Source of the DNA: a virus
DNA length: 48,705 nucleotides
IMG/VR virus record: IMGVR_UViG_3300009610_000015
Span: 1-48,705 of that record
Strand: one strand, 5' to 3'
The notes below the pieces were generated by a model, which had not been told where the DNA came from, did not search any database, and saw only the letters and a list, made by a program, of their open reading frames with translations. The translations under genes and the position numbers were made by a program. Shown here piece after piece: positions 1 to 6,865 of this stretch (position 1 is its first letter; each line of letters opens with the position of its first letter).

Positions 1-123
1 ATTTTTTTTTTTTTTCATCAAACTGAAAAGGATACGAGAAATAAAGTGTTCGCCCGGCGAACGGTATCTTTTTCGAGAAGGAGGGAGATCCCCACATATA
101 CAGATCCTCTTTCGGTAGATCGC
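1..123. repeat. Terminal direct repeat, left copy
   Basis: These 123 bases are identical to 48583-48705, including the 14-base T run after the first A. Such an exact end-to-end repeat means the contig closes into a circle (assembler overlap) or that the virion DNA has short direct terminal repeats. The repeat holds a 7-bp dyad (GTTCGCC-C-GGCGAAC, 48-62) and a purine tract AAGGAGGGAGAT that resembles a ribosome binding site but has no start codon behind it. Sequence alone cannot tell assembly overlap from real repeats. Confidence 0.95.
48..62. promoter_or_regulatory. 15-bp palindrome inside terminal repeat
   Basis: GTTCGCC and GGCGAAC are perfect inverted arms around a single C. The symmetric form and the position in a gene-free control region suit a protein binding site. 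No binding protein can be assigned. Confidence 0.4.
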
Positions 124-273
124 TTTTTTGTGCGCGTTTTCATTGGGTCGATCGCTTTTCGGGTAAGGATAGAATCAGGTGAGAAACAGCCTAGGGAAAG
201 GTCGGGGAAAGCCTGGAATCAGCCTGATGGGGAGATACGCGCCTCCCCGCGATCATCCCTGAGAGGTTCCGTA

Positions 274-320
274 GGAAACTGTTCTAAGCCTCTGGAAATT
301 GTTCTAAGCCTCCGAAACTG
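274..320. repeat. 20-bp tandem repeat, 2.3 copies
   Basis: Copy 1 is 274-293 and copy 2 is 294-313. They differ at only two positions and share the core GTTCTAAGCCTC. A third partial copy (GAAACTG) follows at 314-320. Short tandem repeats in a non-coding region between divergent transcription units fit replication iterons or regulator sites; the function is inferred. Confidence 0.6.
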
Positions 321-561
321 CGCGCGCGTGGGTAAGACCGGCCCGAATTTGCGCCTCCGTGAACGATTGTTCGGGAAAGGCGAACGCTTTCTAGATACGC
401 GCGCCTCTCGGTCTCGAGCCTGGGACCGGAATACGCCTCCGTCGCGCTTACCCTGGGTCTCCGGGCCGGAGGACCGGGTGCCGGGGAGGATACGGCTGCG
501 CCGGGCCGGGTCCGGGAGCGGCGAATGCAAGCGATTTTTTTTTTCGCCGGGCTGCTGATTT

Positions 562-592
562 TTGGTGCGCTGGCGCGTTCTCGTGCTACACT
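562..592 (+). promoter_or_regulatory. Weak extended -10 promoter candidate
   Basis: TGCTACACT (584-592) reads as an extended -10 element (TGn plus TACACT) and lies about 65 bp before the first plus-strand gene. The upstream TTGGTG is a poor -35 with 19-bp spacing. This is the best match in the area but is weak. Confidence 0.25.
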
Positions 593-657
593 TGTGTTTC
601 GGTTGGCGGTTGCGGCGGCGAAACGGCGCAGCGGAGTTCAGCCGGGAGAAGTAGACG

Positions 658-1263
658 ATGGCAAAAAAGCCGAGTGCGAAAACGACAGACTCGAAAATCG
701 ACAAGGCGAAAACGAACCTTGTCACAAGTTCAGGTGAGGTAATTGTGAGCAATACGATCGAAACGACGGAGACTCCCAAGGGTGAATCCCGTGGGCACTA
801 CTCAGCGGAAACCGTTTACGGGCTGAGTTCGGATCAACTGGCTGCGGCGGTTGCAGCCGGCGCACTTCAGCCGACGGGCGATCCCACGGCGGTTGTCATT
901 CGTGGCAAGGGAAACACGAGGGACGAGTTCGTTACCTATCAGAAGTTCGTCGCGGTCAACTTCGACGGCGCGAAACTCCTGTGCGGCGGAAAAGAGGTTG
1001 CCGCAACCGAGAAGCCGGAAACCGGTGACGACACCAGATCCGACGCGGAGAAAGCGAAAGGCGCGGCGGATCATTTCAACTACGGTTTCGACCTGGAGGT
1101 AAAGCGGGAACTCCGCGCGAAGCTGGCCGAGCTGATCGAGGGTCCGGCAAAAGCCATTGCGAAGGCTGCACAGACGATGCTGGATCAGGGCGTTGCCGAA
1201 ACGCTGGACGATGCGGTCGCCATGGTGAAAGCTGGCCGACTCCGCAAGGGCCTGCCGGTCTAA
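658..1263 (+). CDS. Hypothetical protein, 201 aa, with C-terminal domain shared with the downstream gene
   Basis: Starts at an ATG preceded by GGGAGAAGTAGACG, a good ribosome binding site. The N-terminus (about residues 1-40) is Lys/Thr/Ser-rich and probably disordered. The middle is compact and mixed. The C-terminus (about 160-201) is helical and reads MLDQGVAETLDDAV followed by a basic RLRKGL. A very similar stretch ends the 109-aa protein at 1393-1722, so the two share a domain. Its stop overlaps the start of a 22-aa membrane peptide (TAATG), implying translational coupling. I do not recognise the family. It belongs to a short cluster separate from the late operon, so it may be an early or lysis-related function, but that is a guess. 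Confidence 0.8.
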   Translation: MAKKPSAKTTDSKIDKAKTNLVTSSGEVIVSNTIETTETPKGESRGHYSAETVYGLSSDQLAAAVAAGALQPTGDPTAVVIRGKGNTRDEFVTYQKFVAVNFDGAKLLCGGKEVAATEKPETGDDTRSDAEKAKGAADHFNYGFDLEVKRELRAKLAELIEGPAKAIAKAAQTMLDQGVAETLDDAVAMVKAGRLRKGLPV

Positions 1264-1331
1264 TGACGGCGGCGGGCGTAGTTTGGCTGTTCATACTTGC
1301 AGCCGGTCTACTTTTCATCGGTCGCAAGTAA
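1263..1331 (+). CDS. 22-aa single-pass membrane peptide
   Basis: The ATG overlaps the stop of the upstream gene (TAATG). The peptide is essentially one transmembrane helix: a short N-terminus, about 17 hydrophobic residues (GVVWLFILAAGLLFI) and a basic GRK end. Size and form fit a miniature phage membrane protein such as a holin-like, spanin-like or inhibitor peptide. No homology can be claimed. The in-frame hydrophobicity and coupled start make a real gene likely despite its length. Confidence 0.55.
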   Translation: MTAAGVVWLFILAAGLLFIGRK

Positions 1332-1392
1332 TCGGTTCGGTTCGGGGGAGCGGGGGATCATCTCCGCTCCCAACTTTCAGAGAGAAAATCAA

Positions 1393-1722
1393 ATGGCAAA
1401 AAAGTATGACGGCGGCGGTTATGGCGAGGCGGTTTCGGTTGCGCCCGGATCATGGGCGGTTGTCATTCTCGGCGTGATTTATGCGCCGTTCAATTCCGAG
1501 CCTGAAGCGCATGCGTGGGCGTTTTCATTCGGTTTCGGAGAGACTCGCTACGCGGTTGCACCGTTCAACGAGCCTGACCGGAACATTCTGACGCAGCCGG
1601 TTTCGGAACTCGTGATCAACGCAGCCCGAATGTTAGTTGAAGTTGGTTTGGCCGAGTCAATGCGCGAGGCGGTTTTGATCGTGCAGGCGCAGCGCAAAGC
1701 GAAGGGTTTGGACTCGGAGTAA
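1393..1722 (+). CDS. Hypothetical protein, 109 aa, paralogous C-terminus to the 201-aa protein
   Basis: I start at the ATG at 1393, because it begins MAKK like its upstream neighbour and follows a purine-rich AGAGAGAAAATCAA. The longer in-frame start at 1297 gives a low-quality Ser/Arg leader. Residues about 75-109 (AARMLVEVGLAESMREAV then a basic KAKGL) align with the end of the 201-aa protein, sharing the ML-GLAE-AV-KGL pattern. The middle part is rich in aromatic residues and beta-like. Its stop overlaps the next start (TAATG). Function unknown. Confidence 0.75.
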   Translation: MAKKYDGGGYGEAVSVAPGSWAVVILGVIYAPFNSEPEAHAWAFSFGFGETRYAVAPFNEPDRNILTQPVSELVINAARMLVEVGLAESMREAVLIVQAQRKAKGLDSE

Positions 1723-1826
1723 TGGCGCGCGTAATTCAGATCGGCGCGCGTCAGTATCCAGTAAGTGACGCAAAGCAGAGTGCAACGATTAGCATCGGCG
1801 GCAGGATCATCGTCCGAGTAGGTTAG
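1722..1826 (+). CDS. 34-aa small protein
   Basis: The ATG overlaps the preceding stop (TAATG). The predicted peptide begins MARVIQIGARQYPV and ends GGRIIVRVG, an alternating beta-like pattern reminiscent of a small strand-rich fold. It lies directly before a strong hairpin terminator, so it would be the last gene of the small plus cluster. No family recognised. Confidence 0.5.
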   Translation: MARVIQIGARQYPVSDAKQSATISIGGRIIVRVG

Positions 1827-1834
1827 TCGGAGAG

Positions 1835-1863
1835 TAAGGCGAGGGACAGCAGACCTCGCCTTA
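1835..1863 (+). terminator. Perfect 10-bp hairpin after the small plus cluster
   Basis: TAAGGCGAGG (1835-1844) and CCTCGCCTTA (1854-1863) pair perfectly around a 9-base loop, followed by TTCG. The stem is strong but the U-tract is short. It lies 9 bp after the last stop codon of the cluster and just before the AT-rich control region, as expected for a terminator separating two transcription units. Confidence 0.7.
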
Positions 1864-2005
1864 TTCGTATCCCGATAGTCCGATATCGTAGTATCCGAGG
1901 TCGGCATACTAATAATTAGTTACTAACAAATAATCCGCTACTTATTTTTTTATAGCTACTTACTTCCCCTCCGGTCCTTACCTTTCCTCCGGTCCTCACT
2001 AAAGT

Positions 2006-2020
2006 ATAGTTACTAACTAT
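2006..2020. promoter_or_regulatory. 15-bp perfect palindrome, operator-like
   Basis: ATAGTTA-C-TAACTAT is a perfect dyad. A second, partly symmetric copy (TAGTTACTAAC) lies at 1917-1927, 90 bp upstream. Paired palindromes upstream of two promoters suggest sites for a dimeric repressor or activator. The phage's own ribbon-helix-helix protein (43542-43883) is a candidate by inference only. Confidence 0.5.
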
Positions 2021-2099
2021 TTGGGTCCCATGAACCCGGACGGGGGGGTGGTAGCCAACTCATATCTGTTTTTCTTATCCTGAATCCATCTGGACCCTC

Positions 2100-2128
2100 T
2101 TAATTTGTTCGCTTCCCTTCCGTATAAT
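2100..2128 (+). promoter_or_regulatory. Sigma70-like promoter candidate
   Basis: A perfect -10 TATAAT (2123-2128) stands 17 bp after a weak -35 TTAATT (2100-2105). It points into the late operon and lies 42 bp before the next promoter candidate. Confidence 0.4.
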
Positions 2129-2169
2129 CGTTTGCCAGGAGAACACTTAAAAGCCCAATAAAACCCCTA

Positions 2170-2199
2170 TTGACAGCATAAATTGTTCTGTGGTAAGAT
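2170..2199 (+). promoter_or_regulatory. Sigma70-like promoter of the late operon
   Basis: A perfect -35 TTGACA (2170-2175) is followed after 18 bp by TAAGAT (2194-2199), a 4/6 match to the -10. Transcription would begin near 2206, giving a leader of only about 20 nt before the ATG at 2225. Confidence 0.6.
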
Positions 2200-2224
2200 C
2201 GCGCAAGGCCAACATCTATCCAAA

Positions 2225-2995
2225 ATGTTTATCTCGGACGCCGAACTCGCTGCTCGTTTATCTTCAGAGGCTAACTTAGTTAGTCGCTTGCGGAGAGAAG
2301 ATAATGATCTTATCCCTTCTTCTTTTCCCCTTCCGGAAATTCCCGAGGTTCCCAAAGTTTCCGAGGAGGAAAAGGGTCCCATATCTCCTACCGCACCCTT
2401 GGACCCTTGCACCCCGATAGAAATCCTCCCGGCAGAGTTCTCTCCTGAGTCCCTCGACAAAATCCTGAATCCCAGAATCCTGAAGAATGGAAAAGAGTAT
2501 TCCGGTCGAGGTCCGAAGGGTTTACACGTCGATGAGCAGGCTGCTATCGGAGTTGCCGCTGGGATCTTGGGAACGACAAAAGGCTCTAATCTTGGTGACG
2601 TTACTTATGCGTCGGGGCATTCGTTCAGAAACGGCTACGAAGGGAATCATACTCAATACGACCCTCGCCGGGGACCAAAAGAGGAACTGCGAGAAAAGAT
2701 TATTGGGGGTCACGGGGTCATTGTTGATAAGTGTTTCAATCGACTTCTCGCTACCTTGGACCTCCTTGATGACAACAAACTCTCCCAGGTGAAAAGGGCT
2801 ACAGAATTAAGCGTTGTCGCAAAGAATCTCTCCGGAATTATTGCTTCCGCTTCAGCCGCTACGCAGGATAAGTTCGTTGACCAGAAAGAGCAGTCTGTTC
2901 ACTTTCATATCATGCGTCCGGAGCCTGCTCTCCACGACGACTACCCCACGATCAACATCGACTCCTCTCCGGACCTCCCTAAAGATCCTTCCTAA
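2225..2995 (+). CDS. Hypothetical protein, 256 aa; small-terminase candidate by position
   Basis: The ATG at 2225 is chosen because the longer frame starts upstream of the likely transcription start. The protein begins with a helical acidic stretch, then a Pro/Glu-rich linker (about residues 30-75), then a mixed domain (about 85-215) with the stretch HVDEQAAIGVAAGILG and a helical section. The end is disordered and acidic. First gene of the packaging and virion operon, two kilobases before the large terminase, where a small terminase subunit is often found. I see no clear helix-turn-helix, so the small-terminase idea rests on position only. Confidence 0.65.
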   Translation: MFISDAELAARLSSEANLVSRLRREDNDLIPSSFPLPEIPEVPKVSEEEKGPISPTAPLDPCTPIEILPAEFSPESLDKILNPRILKNGKEYSGRGPKGLHVDEQAAIGVAAGILGTTKGSNLGDVTYASGHSFRNGYEGNHTQYDPRRGPKEELREKIIGGHGVIVDKCFNRLLATLDLLDDNKLSQVKRATELSVVAKNLSGIIASASAATQDKFVDQKEQSVHFHIMRPEPALHDDYPTINIDSSPDLPKDPS

Positions 2996-3021
2996 TCTTT
3001 CTCAGCTTCAAAGAAAACTCC

Positions 3022-3336
3022 ATGACCTCAACAACCTTCGAAAACTACCAAGACAAGATTCTCCCTCTGATGCGCGGAAAGGTTAGAAAGCTCAAAGAGG
3101 GATTTGGTTTCATATCTGGAGATGATGGAAGGGATTATTTCTTCCATTGGACTGCTCTCCAGCGCACGACCAAGGCTTTCAACGATCTCAAGATTCTTGA
3201 TCGAGTCGAAGGCTCTGTCATTGAACCCGCAGAAAATCGTGGACCTCGGATGATTGAAATTAGGGTGATTGATGACCGTCCTACCTCTCATCCTGCTTTT
3301 GATCCTTCTCTTCCTCCTCCATTGTCCAATACTTAA
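3022..3336 (+). CDS. Cold-shock-domain protein, 104 aa
   Basis: The domain (about residues 17-85) carries both RNA-binding motifs of the CspA family: RNP1 as GFGFI (27-31) and RNP2 as DYFFH (38-42), with the usual start RGKV-K and the acidic insert between them. Members bind single-stranded RNA or DNA and melt structures. This copy has a 16-residue N-terminal extension and a Pro-rich tail, so it is longer than bacterial CspA (about 70 aa). Encoded in the late operon, it could aid translation of late mRNA or bind nucleic acid during packaging; which one is inference. Confidence 0.9.
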   Translation: MTSTTFENYQDKILPLMRGKVRKLKEGFGFISGDDGRDYFFHWTALQRTTKAFNDLKILDRVEGSVIEPAENRGPRMIEIRVIDDRPTSHPAFDPSLPPPLSNT

Positions 3337-3387
3337 GCCGTGGTTTGGATTCCGGAAACCCGCGGGACATAAAGGGAAGTGGTTCCA

Positions 3388-3552
3388 ATGATTCTGATCC
3401 TTCTCGTTGTTCTCATCGTCTTTGCACTCTCCGGCCCTTGGTATCCATATTCTCGGCAATGGGGATATGGACCCTCTGGCCTCTTGGGAATCGTTCTCCT
3501 CATCCTTCTCATCTATTTGCTTCTCGGCGGAACCTCCCTGCGGATTAGATAA
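3388..3552 (+). CDS. DUF3309-like two-helix membrane protein, 54 aa
   Basis: Starts at the ATG behind AAGGGAAGTGG. The layout is a hydrophobic helix (about 2-15), a short loop with GPWYPYSRQWGYGPSG, a second hydrophobic helix (about 34-50) and a basic end. The central W-P-hydroxyl-R-WGY-PSGLLG pattern matches the small DUF3309 family that is common in Proteobacteria and some phages. Function is unknown; it would lie in the inner membrane. Its stop overlaps the next start (TAATG). It may be a captured host gene or a candidate lysis or superinfection membrane protein. Confidence 0.75.
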   Translation: MILILLVVLIVFALSGPWYPYSRQWGYGPSGLLGIVLLILLIYLLLGGTSLRIR

Positions 3553-3698
3553 TGCCTGCGGTCTCTGGGAAGCAATACCGATTAATGCAGGCCGCACTCC
3601 ATGGGGCCTCAGACCGGATACCAAAGGGCGTGGCGCGCGAGTTTGTAGAAAAAACTCCTCCCGCGAAACGTAAGATCTTTGCTAAGAAAGGGAAATGA
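3552..3698 (+). CDS. 48-aa basic phage protein
   Basis: Begins MPAVSGKQYRLMQAALHG at an ATG overlapping the upstream stop (TAATG) and ends with a Lys-rich tail. The plan of KQYRLMQ, a helix, then AREFVEKTP and a basic end is a recurrent small phage protein found near terminase genes, with unknown function. Its stop overlaps the following start by four bases (ATGA), so it is translationally coupled to the 194-aa gene. Confidence 0.75.
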   Translation: MPAVSGKQYRLMQAALHGASDRIPKGVAREFVEKTPPAKRKIFAKKGK

Positions 3699-4279
3699 TG
3701 GAAACTGCACTCGCTCCGAAACCCAAGGAAGAATTGGTCCCGACTCCGTTCCCGGACCCTGCGGAGGAAACGCGTCTCGAACTCGAAGCTCAAGCTCTCG
3801 ACATGGAGAAGGCGCGCGCCGAGGCATGGGAAGCTGGTCAGAACCCCGACGGCGATTACGTCATCACCGAGGGTCTTCCCGTCCCATTCTTCTTCGTTCG
3901 TCGCTACCGAGGCGTCGGACCTCTGGCCTACGAAACGAAGCGGGGTCTCATCAAGGTGAACTCGGGAGACATCATCGCCGGGTTCTACTACCACGAGCAC
4001 GATGCGGACGGCAACGATCTCGAAGAACAGCTCGAAGAAGTCATCGTCATGACCGAAGCCGCTTTCATGGCACTCCAGGATGATTTCGGACCGGACCAGA
4101 TCCCGGAAGCCCTCGACGTTCGAGCGGTGAACATCGGGAACCTTCGCCGACGGCCCGAGGTCACGCCTCCCATCGCCGAAACGAAGCCCCCGAAGCCGGA
4201 CCAGGGTCTCCCAGGGGTCAAGCCACCGGTTGCAGGTCAGCTCCCGACTCCTCCGGTTCCGACGCCGTATAAGAAGTGA
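3695..4279 (+). CDS. Hypothetical protein, 194 aa, upstream of terminase
   Basis: Starts with two Met codons overlapping the previous stop. An acidic helical N-terminus (to about 45) is followed by a compact central domain (about 50-145) containing the beta-rich PFFFVRRYRGVG and IAGFYYHEHDADG stretches, and then by a long Pro/Lys-rich disordered tail. It overlaps the terminase start by four bases (GTGA). No family recognised. The position suggests a packaging-associated or minor virion role. Confidence 0.75.
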   Translation: MMETALAPKPKEELVPTPFPDPAEETRLELEAQALDMEKARAEAWEAGQNPDGDYVITEGLPVPFFFVRRYRGVGPLAYETKRGLIKVNSGDIIAGFYYHEHDADGNDLEEQLEEVIVMTEAAFMALQDDFGPDQIPEALDVRAVNIGNLRRRPEVTPPIAETKPPKPDQGLPGVKPPVAGQLPTPPVPTPYKK

Positions 4280-5922
4280 TCGAAGTAACTTCGAGATTCG
4301 AGAAGGTATGGAAGCCGCACCCTAAACAGGTCGAGTTCATCCGTCTACCCTTCTCGATTTTCGAGGCTCTCTATGGGGGTGCAGCAGGAGGAGGCAAGTC
4401 CGAGCTTCTCCTAATGCTCCCCATACTTTACGGATTTCACGAGAAAAGTGGGTTCCACGGTGCGCTCTTTCGTCAGACCTTCCCACAACTTGAAGAGAGC
4501 CTTATCCCTCGTTCGCATGGATTTTATAAACCTCTTGGAGCGTCTTACAACGATACCAAGCACGTCTGGACTTTCCCCTCGGGAGCTAAGATTCGACTCT
4601 CTTATTTGGAAACTGAGAGAGACGCGCGTGAACATGATACGGCTGAATATCATTACGTCGGATTCGACGAACTCACTGCTTTCCTCGAATTTGTTTATAA
4701 GTATCTCACATCCCGAGTTCGTTCTACACTTGACGGAGTTCCTGCACTCATTAGAGCAGCATCGAATCCTGGAAACATCGGTCACGTTTGGGTCAGAACA
4801 AGATTTGTTGCTCCGGCGCCTGAAGGAGGAGCAAAGCTCTACGATGCCTACACGCAATCATACCGTTTTTTCGTTAGAGCAAAGCTCACGGACAATCCCT
4901 ACCTCATGGAGAAGGACCCGGGTTACATCAACCGGCTCCGAATCCTCCCAGAGGCAGAGCAGCGCGCGAAGATAGATGGCGACTGGTGGGTTTTTTCCGG
5001 ACAAGTTTTCAATGAATGGCGAGACCCATACGTTGGATCACCATTTCAAGGGGAGCCAACGACTGCGTGTCATGTTATTCCAGATTTCGAGCCGCCATAT
5101 TGGTGGCCACGAGTTATCGCAGCTGATTGGGGCTATACGGCTAAGACATGGGTCGGCTGGGGAGCGGTGGCACCGGATGGCAGGCTCTTTCTTTATCGCG
5201 AATACGTTAGGGAGAAAACTTCTATCGAGGAGTGGGGGTCAGACGTTAGAAGAATTTCTCAGTTTGAATTAGACAATCTGGGAGCGGCAACCCTTGATCC
5301 TTCAGCTTGGGGAAAACGTGGAGAGGCTAAGACCCTTCAGCAACAAATTACAGAGGCCACAGGAATTTCCTGGGAGCAAGCAGATAATGATCGATTGGGT
5401 GGAAAGCTCCTCATGCACGAGATGCTTCGCTGGAAGCCTCGGCCACCTAAATACACGCCTGCTGAGGGATTCAGGGAAGAAACCGCGCAGCGAATCCTGC
5501 GAATGCAAGGTCCAGACGTATATTCGGAATACGTCAAGATGTTCGAGCCTGACCCTCCGGAGTTAAATCTGCCGAAGTTGCAAGTTTGTCGTTCTTGCAG
5601 TCATTTTAGGGAAGCGATTCCCTCTTGCATTTATGAGCAAAAAGATGGAAAGAATGCCGAGGACGTTCAGGAATTCGACGGTGATGACCCTTATGATGGT
5701 GGTCGTTATCTTATCAAGGCTTATTCTCGATATATTCGAGAGTCTAAAACCAAGCATGAGAAACAGACCGCCCTGGGAGAAATCATTCAGAAACTCACGG
5801 AGACGAATGATTACAACCAGTTCCACCGGCAAATGCACGTTTTCGAGCACAAATATCTTCGGAAAAGCAGGTCCATCCACCGAACGCGCGCAAGGTCAGT
5901 AGGACACAGATTTAGGGCTTAA
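4276..5922 (+). CDS. terL: Terminase large subunit, 548 aa
   Basis: The DNA-packaging motor. The ATPase domain has Walker A GGAAGGGKS (34-42) and Walker B VGFDEL (128-133, catalytic Glu132). The C-terminal RNase H-like nuclease has its first acidic residue in IAADWGYT (Asp284), a second in ATLDPSAW (Asp341) and a third in DDPYDGGRYLI (about 471-480). Cys438, Cys441 and Cys451 lie in the nuclease domain and may bind a metal. It starts at GTG overlapping the preceding stop by four bases; an upstream ATG is not available in frame. It cuts and translocates genomic DNA into the prohead through the portal encoded two genes downstream. Confidence 0.97.
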   Translation: MIEVTSRFEKVWKPHPKQVEFIRLPFSIFEALYGGAAGGGKSELLLMLPILYGFHEKSGFHGALFRQTFPQLEESLIPRSHGFYKPLGASYNDTKHVWTFPSGAKIRLSYLETERDAREHDTAEYHYVGFDELTAFLEFVYKYLTSRVRSTLDGVPALIRAASNPGNIGHVWVRTRFVAPAPEGGAKLYDAYTQSYRFFVRAKLTDNPYLMEKDPGYINRLRILPEAEQRAKIDGDWWVFSGQVFNEWRDPYVGSPFQGEPTTACHVIPDFEPPYWWPRVIAADWGYTAKTWVGWGAVAPDGRLFLYREYVREKTSIEEWGSDVRRISQFELDNLGAATLDPSAWGKRGEAKTLQQQITEATGISWEQADNDRLGGKLLMHEMLRWKPRPPKYTPAEGFREETAQRILRMQGPDVYSEYVKMFEPDPPELNLPKLQVCRSCSHFREAIPSCIYEQKDGKNAEDVQEFDGDDPYDGGRYLIKAYSRYIRESKTKHEKQTALGEIIQKLTETNDYNQFHRQMHVFEHKYLRKSRSIHRTRARSVGHRFRA

Positions 5923-5924
5923 TT

Positions 5925-6425
5925 ATGGACACACCAATGGGAATCGGCGGCGCTCCTGATGCTCCGATGGGTCAACCTGCTCGCCCAAAGAAGCTCCGTG
6001 GGCCGAGAGAGTCGCTTGGAGGTCCTCCTCCGATGGGTGGAGGGATGCCTCAGAGGATGGGACCTCCCAGAGGAATGCCTCCCCAAGCTCAGGGACCAAT
6101 GCAGAGACCCCAGATGCCTCCCCAGGCAATGATGGCTCAGCGAAACGCTCAGATGCAGAGAATGCAGCAAATGCAGGCTCCGCAAGGTCTCCCACCGGGT
6201 CAAGCTCCTCCGGGTGTGCAGATGCCGCAGGGTCCTCCTCCCCCGATGCAACCAATGCCGATGGGGACGAACCTGGAAGGGCCTCCCATGCAGCCTGACC
6301 CCATGCAGATGCAGAAAATCATGCAAATGAAGGCCATGCAGGAGGGTCAGGGCGGAATGCAAGATCCTCGTGCGCGTATGATGGCTTATCGTCAAGCCAT
6401 GATGGGTCAACAGGGCATGATGTGA
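5925..6425 (+). CDS. Met/Pro/Gln/Gly-rich low-complexity protein, 166 aa
   Basis: Starts at the ATG 2 bp after terL. About 31 of 166 residues are Met, and most of the rest are Pro, Gln, Gly and Arg, in PM, MPP and QMQ steps. No globular domain is visible. A similar Met/Pro-rich stretch occurs near the C-terminus of the portal protein (about residues 735-780), so the two may interact or share an origin. It lies between terminase and portal genes in the packaging block. Function unknown; it is expected to be unstructured. Confidence 0.75.
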   Translation: MDTPMGIGGAPDAPMGQPARPKKLRGPRESLGGPPPMGGGMPQRMGPPRGMPPQAQGPMQRPQMPPQAMMAQRNAQMQRMQQMQAPQGLPPGQAPPGVQMPQGPPPPMQPMPMGTNLEGPPMQPDPMQMQKIMQMKAMQEGQGGMQDPRARMMAYRQAMMGQQGMM

Positions 6426-6865
6426 TGTGGCCGTGGAGTAAATTTGCTCGGTTGGAGGCCGAAATTGTTCGCCTGAAGAACGATTTACGGTCTGCCGAGA
6501 TGACATACACGGGCTACATGGCTCAAAACATGAAATTAGAGGACAGAGTTCGAGCTTTGGAGGCAGATGAGCGGGAGATTCGTCTCAACCTATTGCGCCG
6601 ATCCGGTGTCCTCCCCTCCGAGGCCCATATCGACGCCAAAGAGCGTGAATTTAAGCCCGTAAAGAAGACTGTGATTCCTTGGTCACAGCAAGCTGCCCGA
6701 TTAGAAGCGGATTCCAAGGAAAGATACTGGAAAAAGCAGATAGAATTGAGGGAACGGCCTCAGGAGGCTCGAAAAGGCGCATTAAATAATCCCGATGAGC
6801 CTGTTTCTGCTCAAGCAGATTACGATAGGGATTTGATGGAACTAGAAGATGTTTCCTCCAGCTGA
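6425..6865 (+). CDS. Coiled-coil protein, 146 aa
   Basis: I start at the ATG at 6425, which overlaps the upstream stop (TGATG); a GTG one codon earlier is an alternative. It opens with a WPW motif and a heptad-like helix of about 50 residues (LEAEIVRLKNDLRSAE onwards), then a charged helical C-terminal half. The end overlaps the portal gene by 17 bp. Placed directly before the portal, it may be a packaging or portal assembly factor, but no homologue is recognised. Confidence 0.75.
   Translation: MWPWSKFARLEAEIVRLKNDLRSAEMTYTGYMAQNMKLEDRVRALEADEREIRLNLLRRSGVLPSEAHIDAKEREFKPVKKTVIPWSQQAARLEADSKERYWKKQIELRERPQEARKGALNNPDEPVSAQADYDRDLMELEDVSSS

Larger units (their letters stand above)
124..657. 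other. Gene-free GC-rich region with tandem repeats and hairpins
   Basis: I find no convincing gene in this stretch. The open frames on both strands are GC-rich by-products with Arg/Ser/Pro-rich translations and no ribosome binding sites. It contains a 20-bp tandem repeat (274-320), a hairpin GGGGAG/CTCCCC (229-248), a GAAC-GATT-GTTC hairpin near 359-370, and a T10 run at about 535-544 flanked by CGGCGAA and TTCGCCG. Together with 47682-48582 across the joint it forms a control or origin region of about 1.56 kb between the divergent gene arms. Confidence 0.6.
1864..2224 (+). promoter_or_regulatory. AT-rich control region before the late operon
   Basis: No gene is visible in these 361 bp. The base composition is clearly more AT-rich than the flanks. 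It holds two dyad-symmetric TAGTTACTAAC sites (1917-1927, 2007-2017), two GCTACTTA boxes (1937-1944, 1955-1962), a repeated CCTCCGGTCCT element (about 1974-2000) and two sigma70-like promoters (2100-2128, 2170-2199). This is probably where expression of the virion genes is switched on. Confidence 0.7.

Noticed and set aside
46-779. Long open frames on both strands (46-558 plus, 219-779 minus, 525-737 plus)
   Set aside because: High GC creates open frames. Translations are Arg/Ser/Pro-rich, there is no ribosome binding site, the plus frame starts inside the terminal repeat, and tandem repeats and hairpins run through them. The 525 frame begins with a hydrophobic stretch but runs into the 658 gene.
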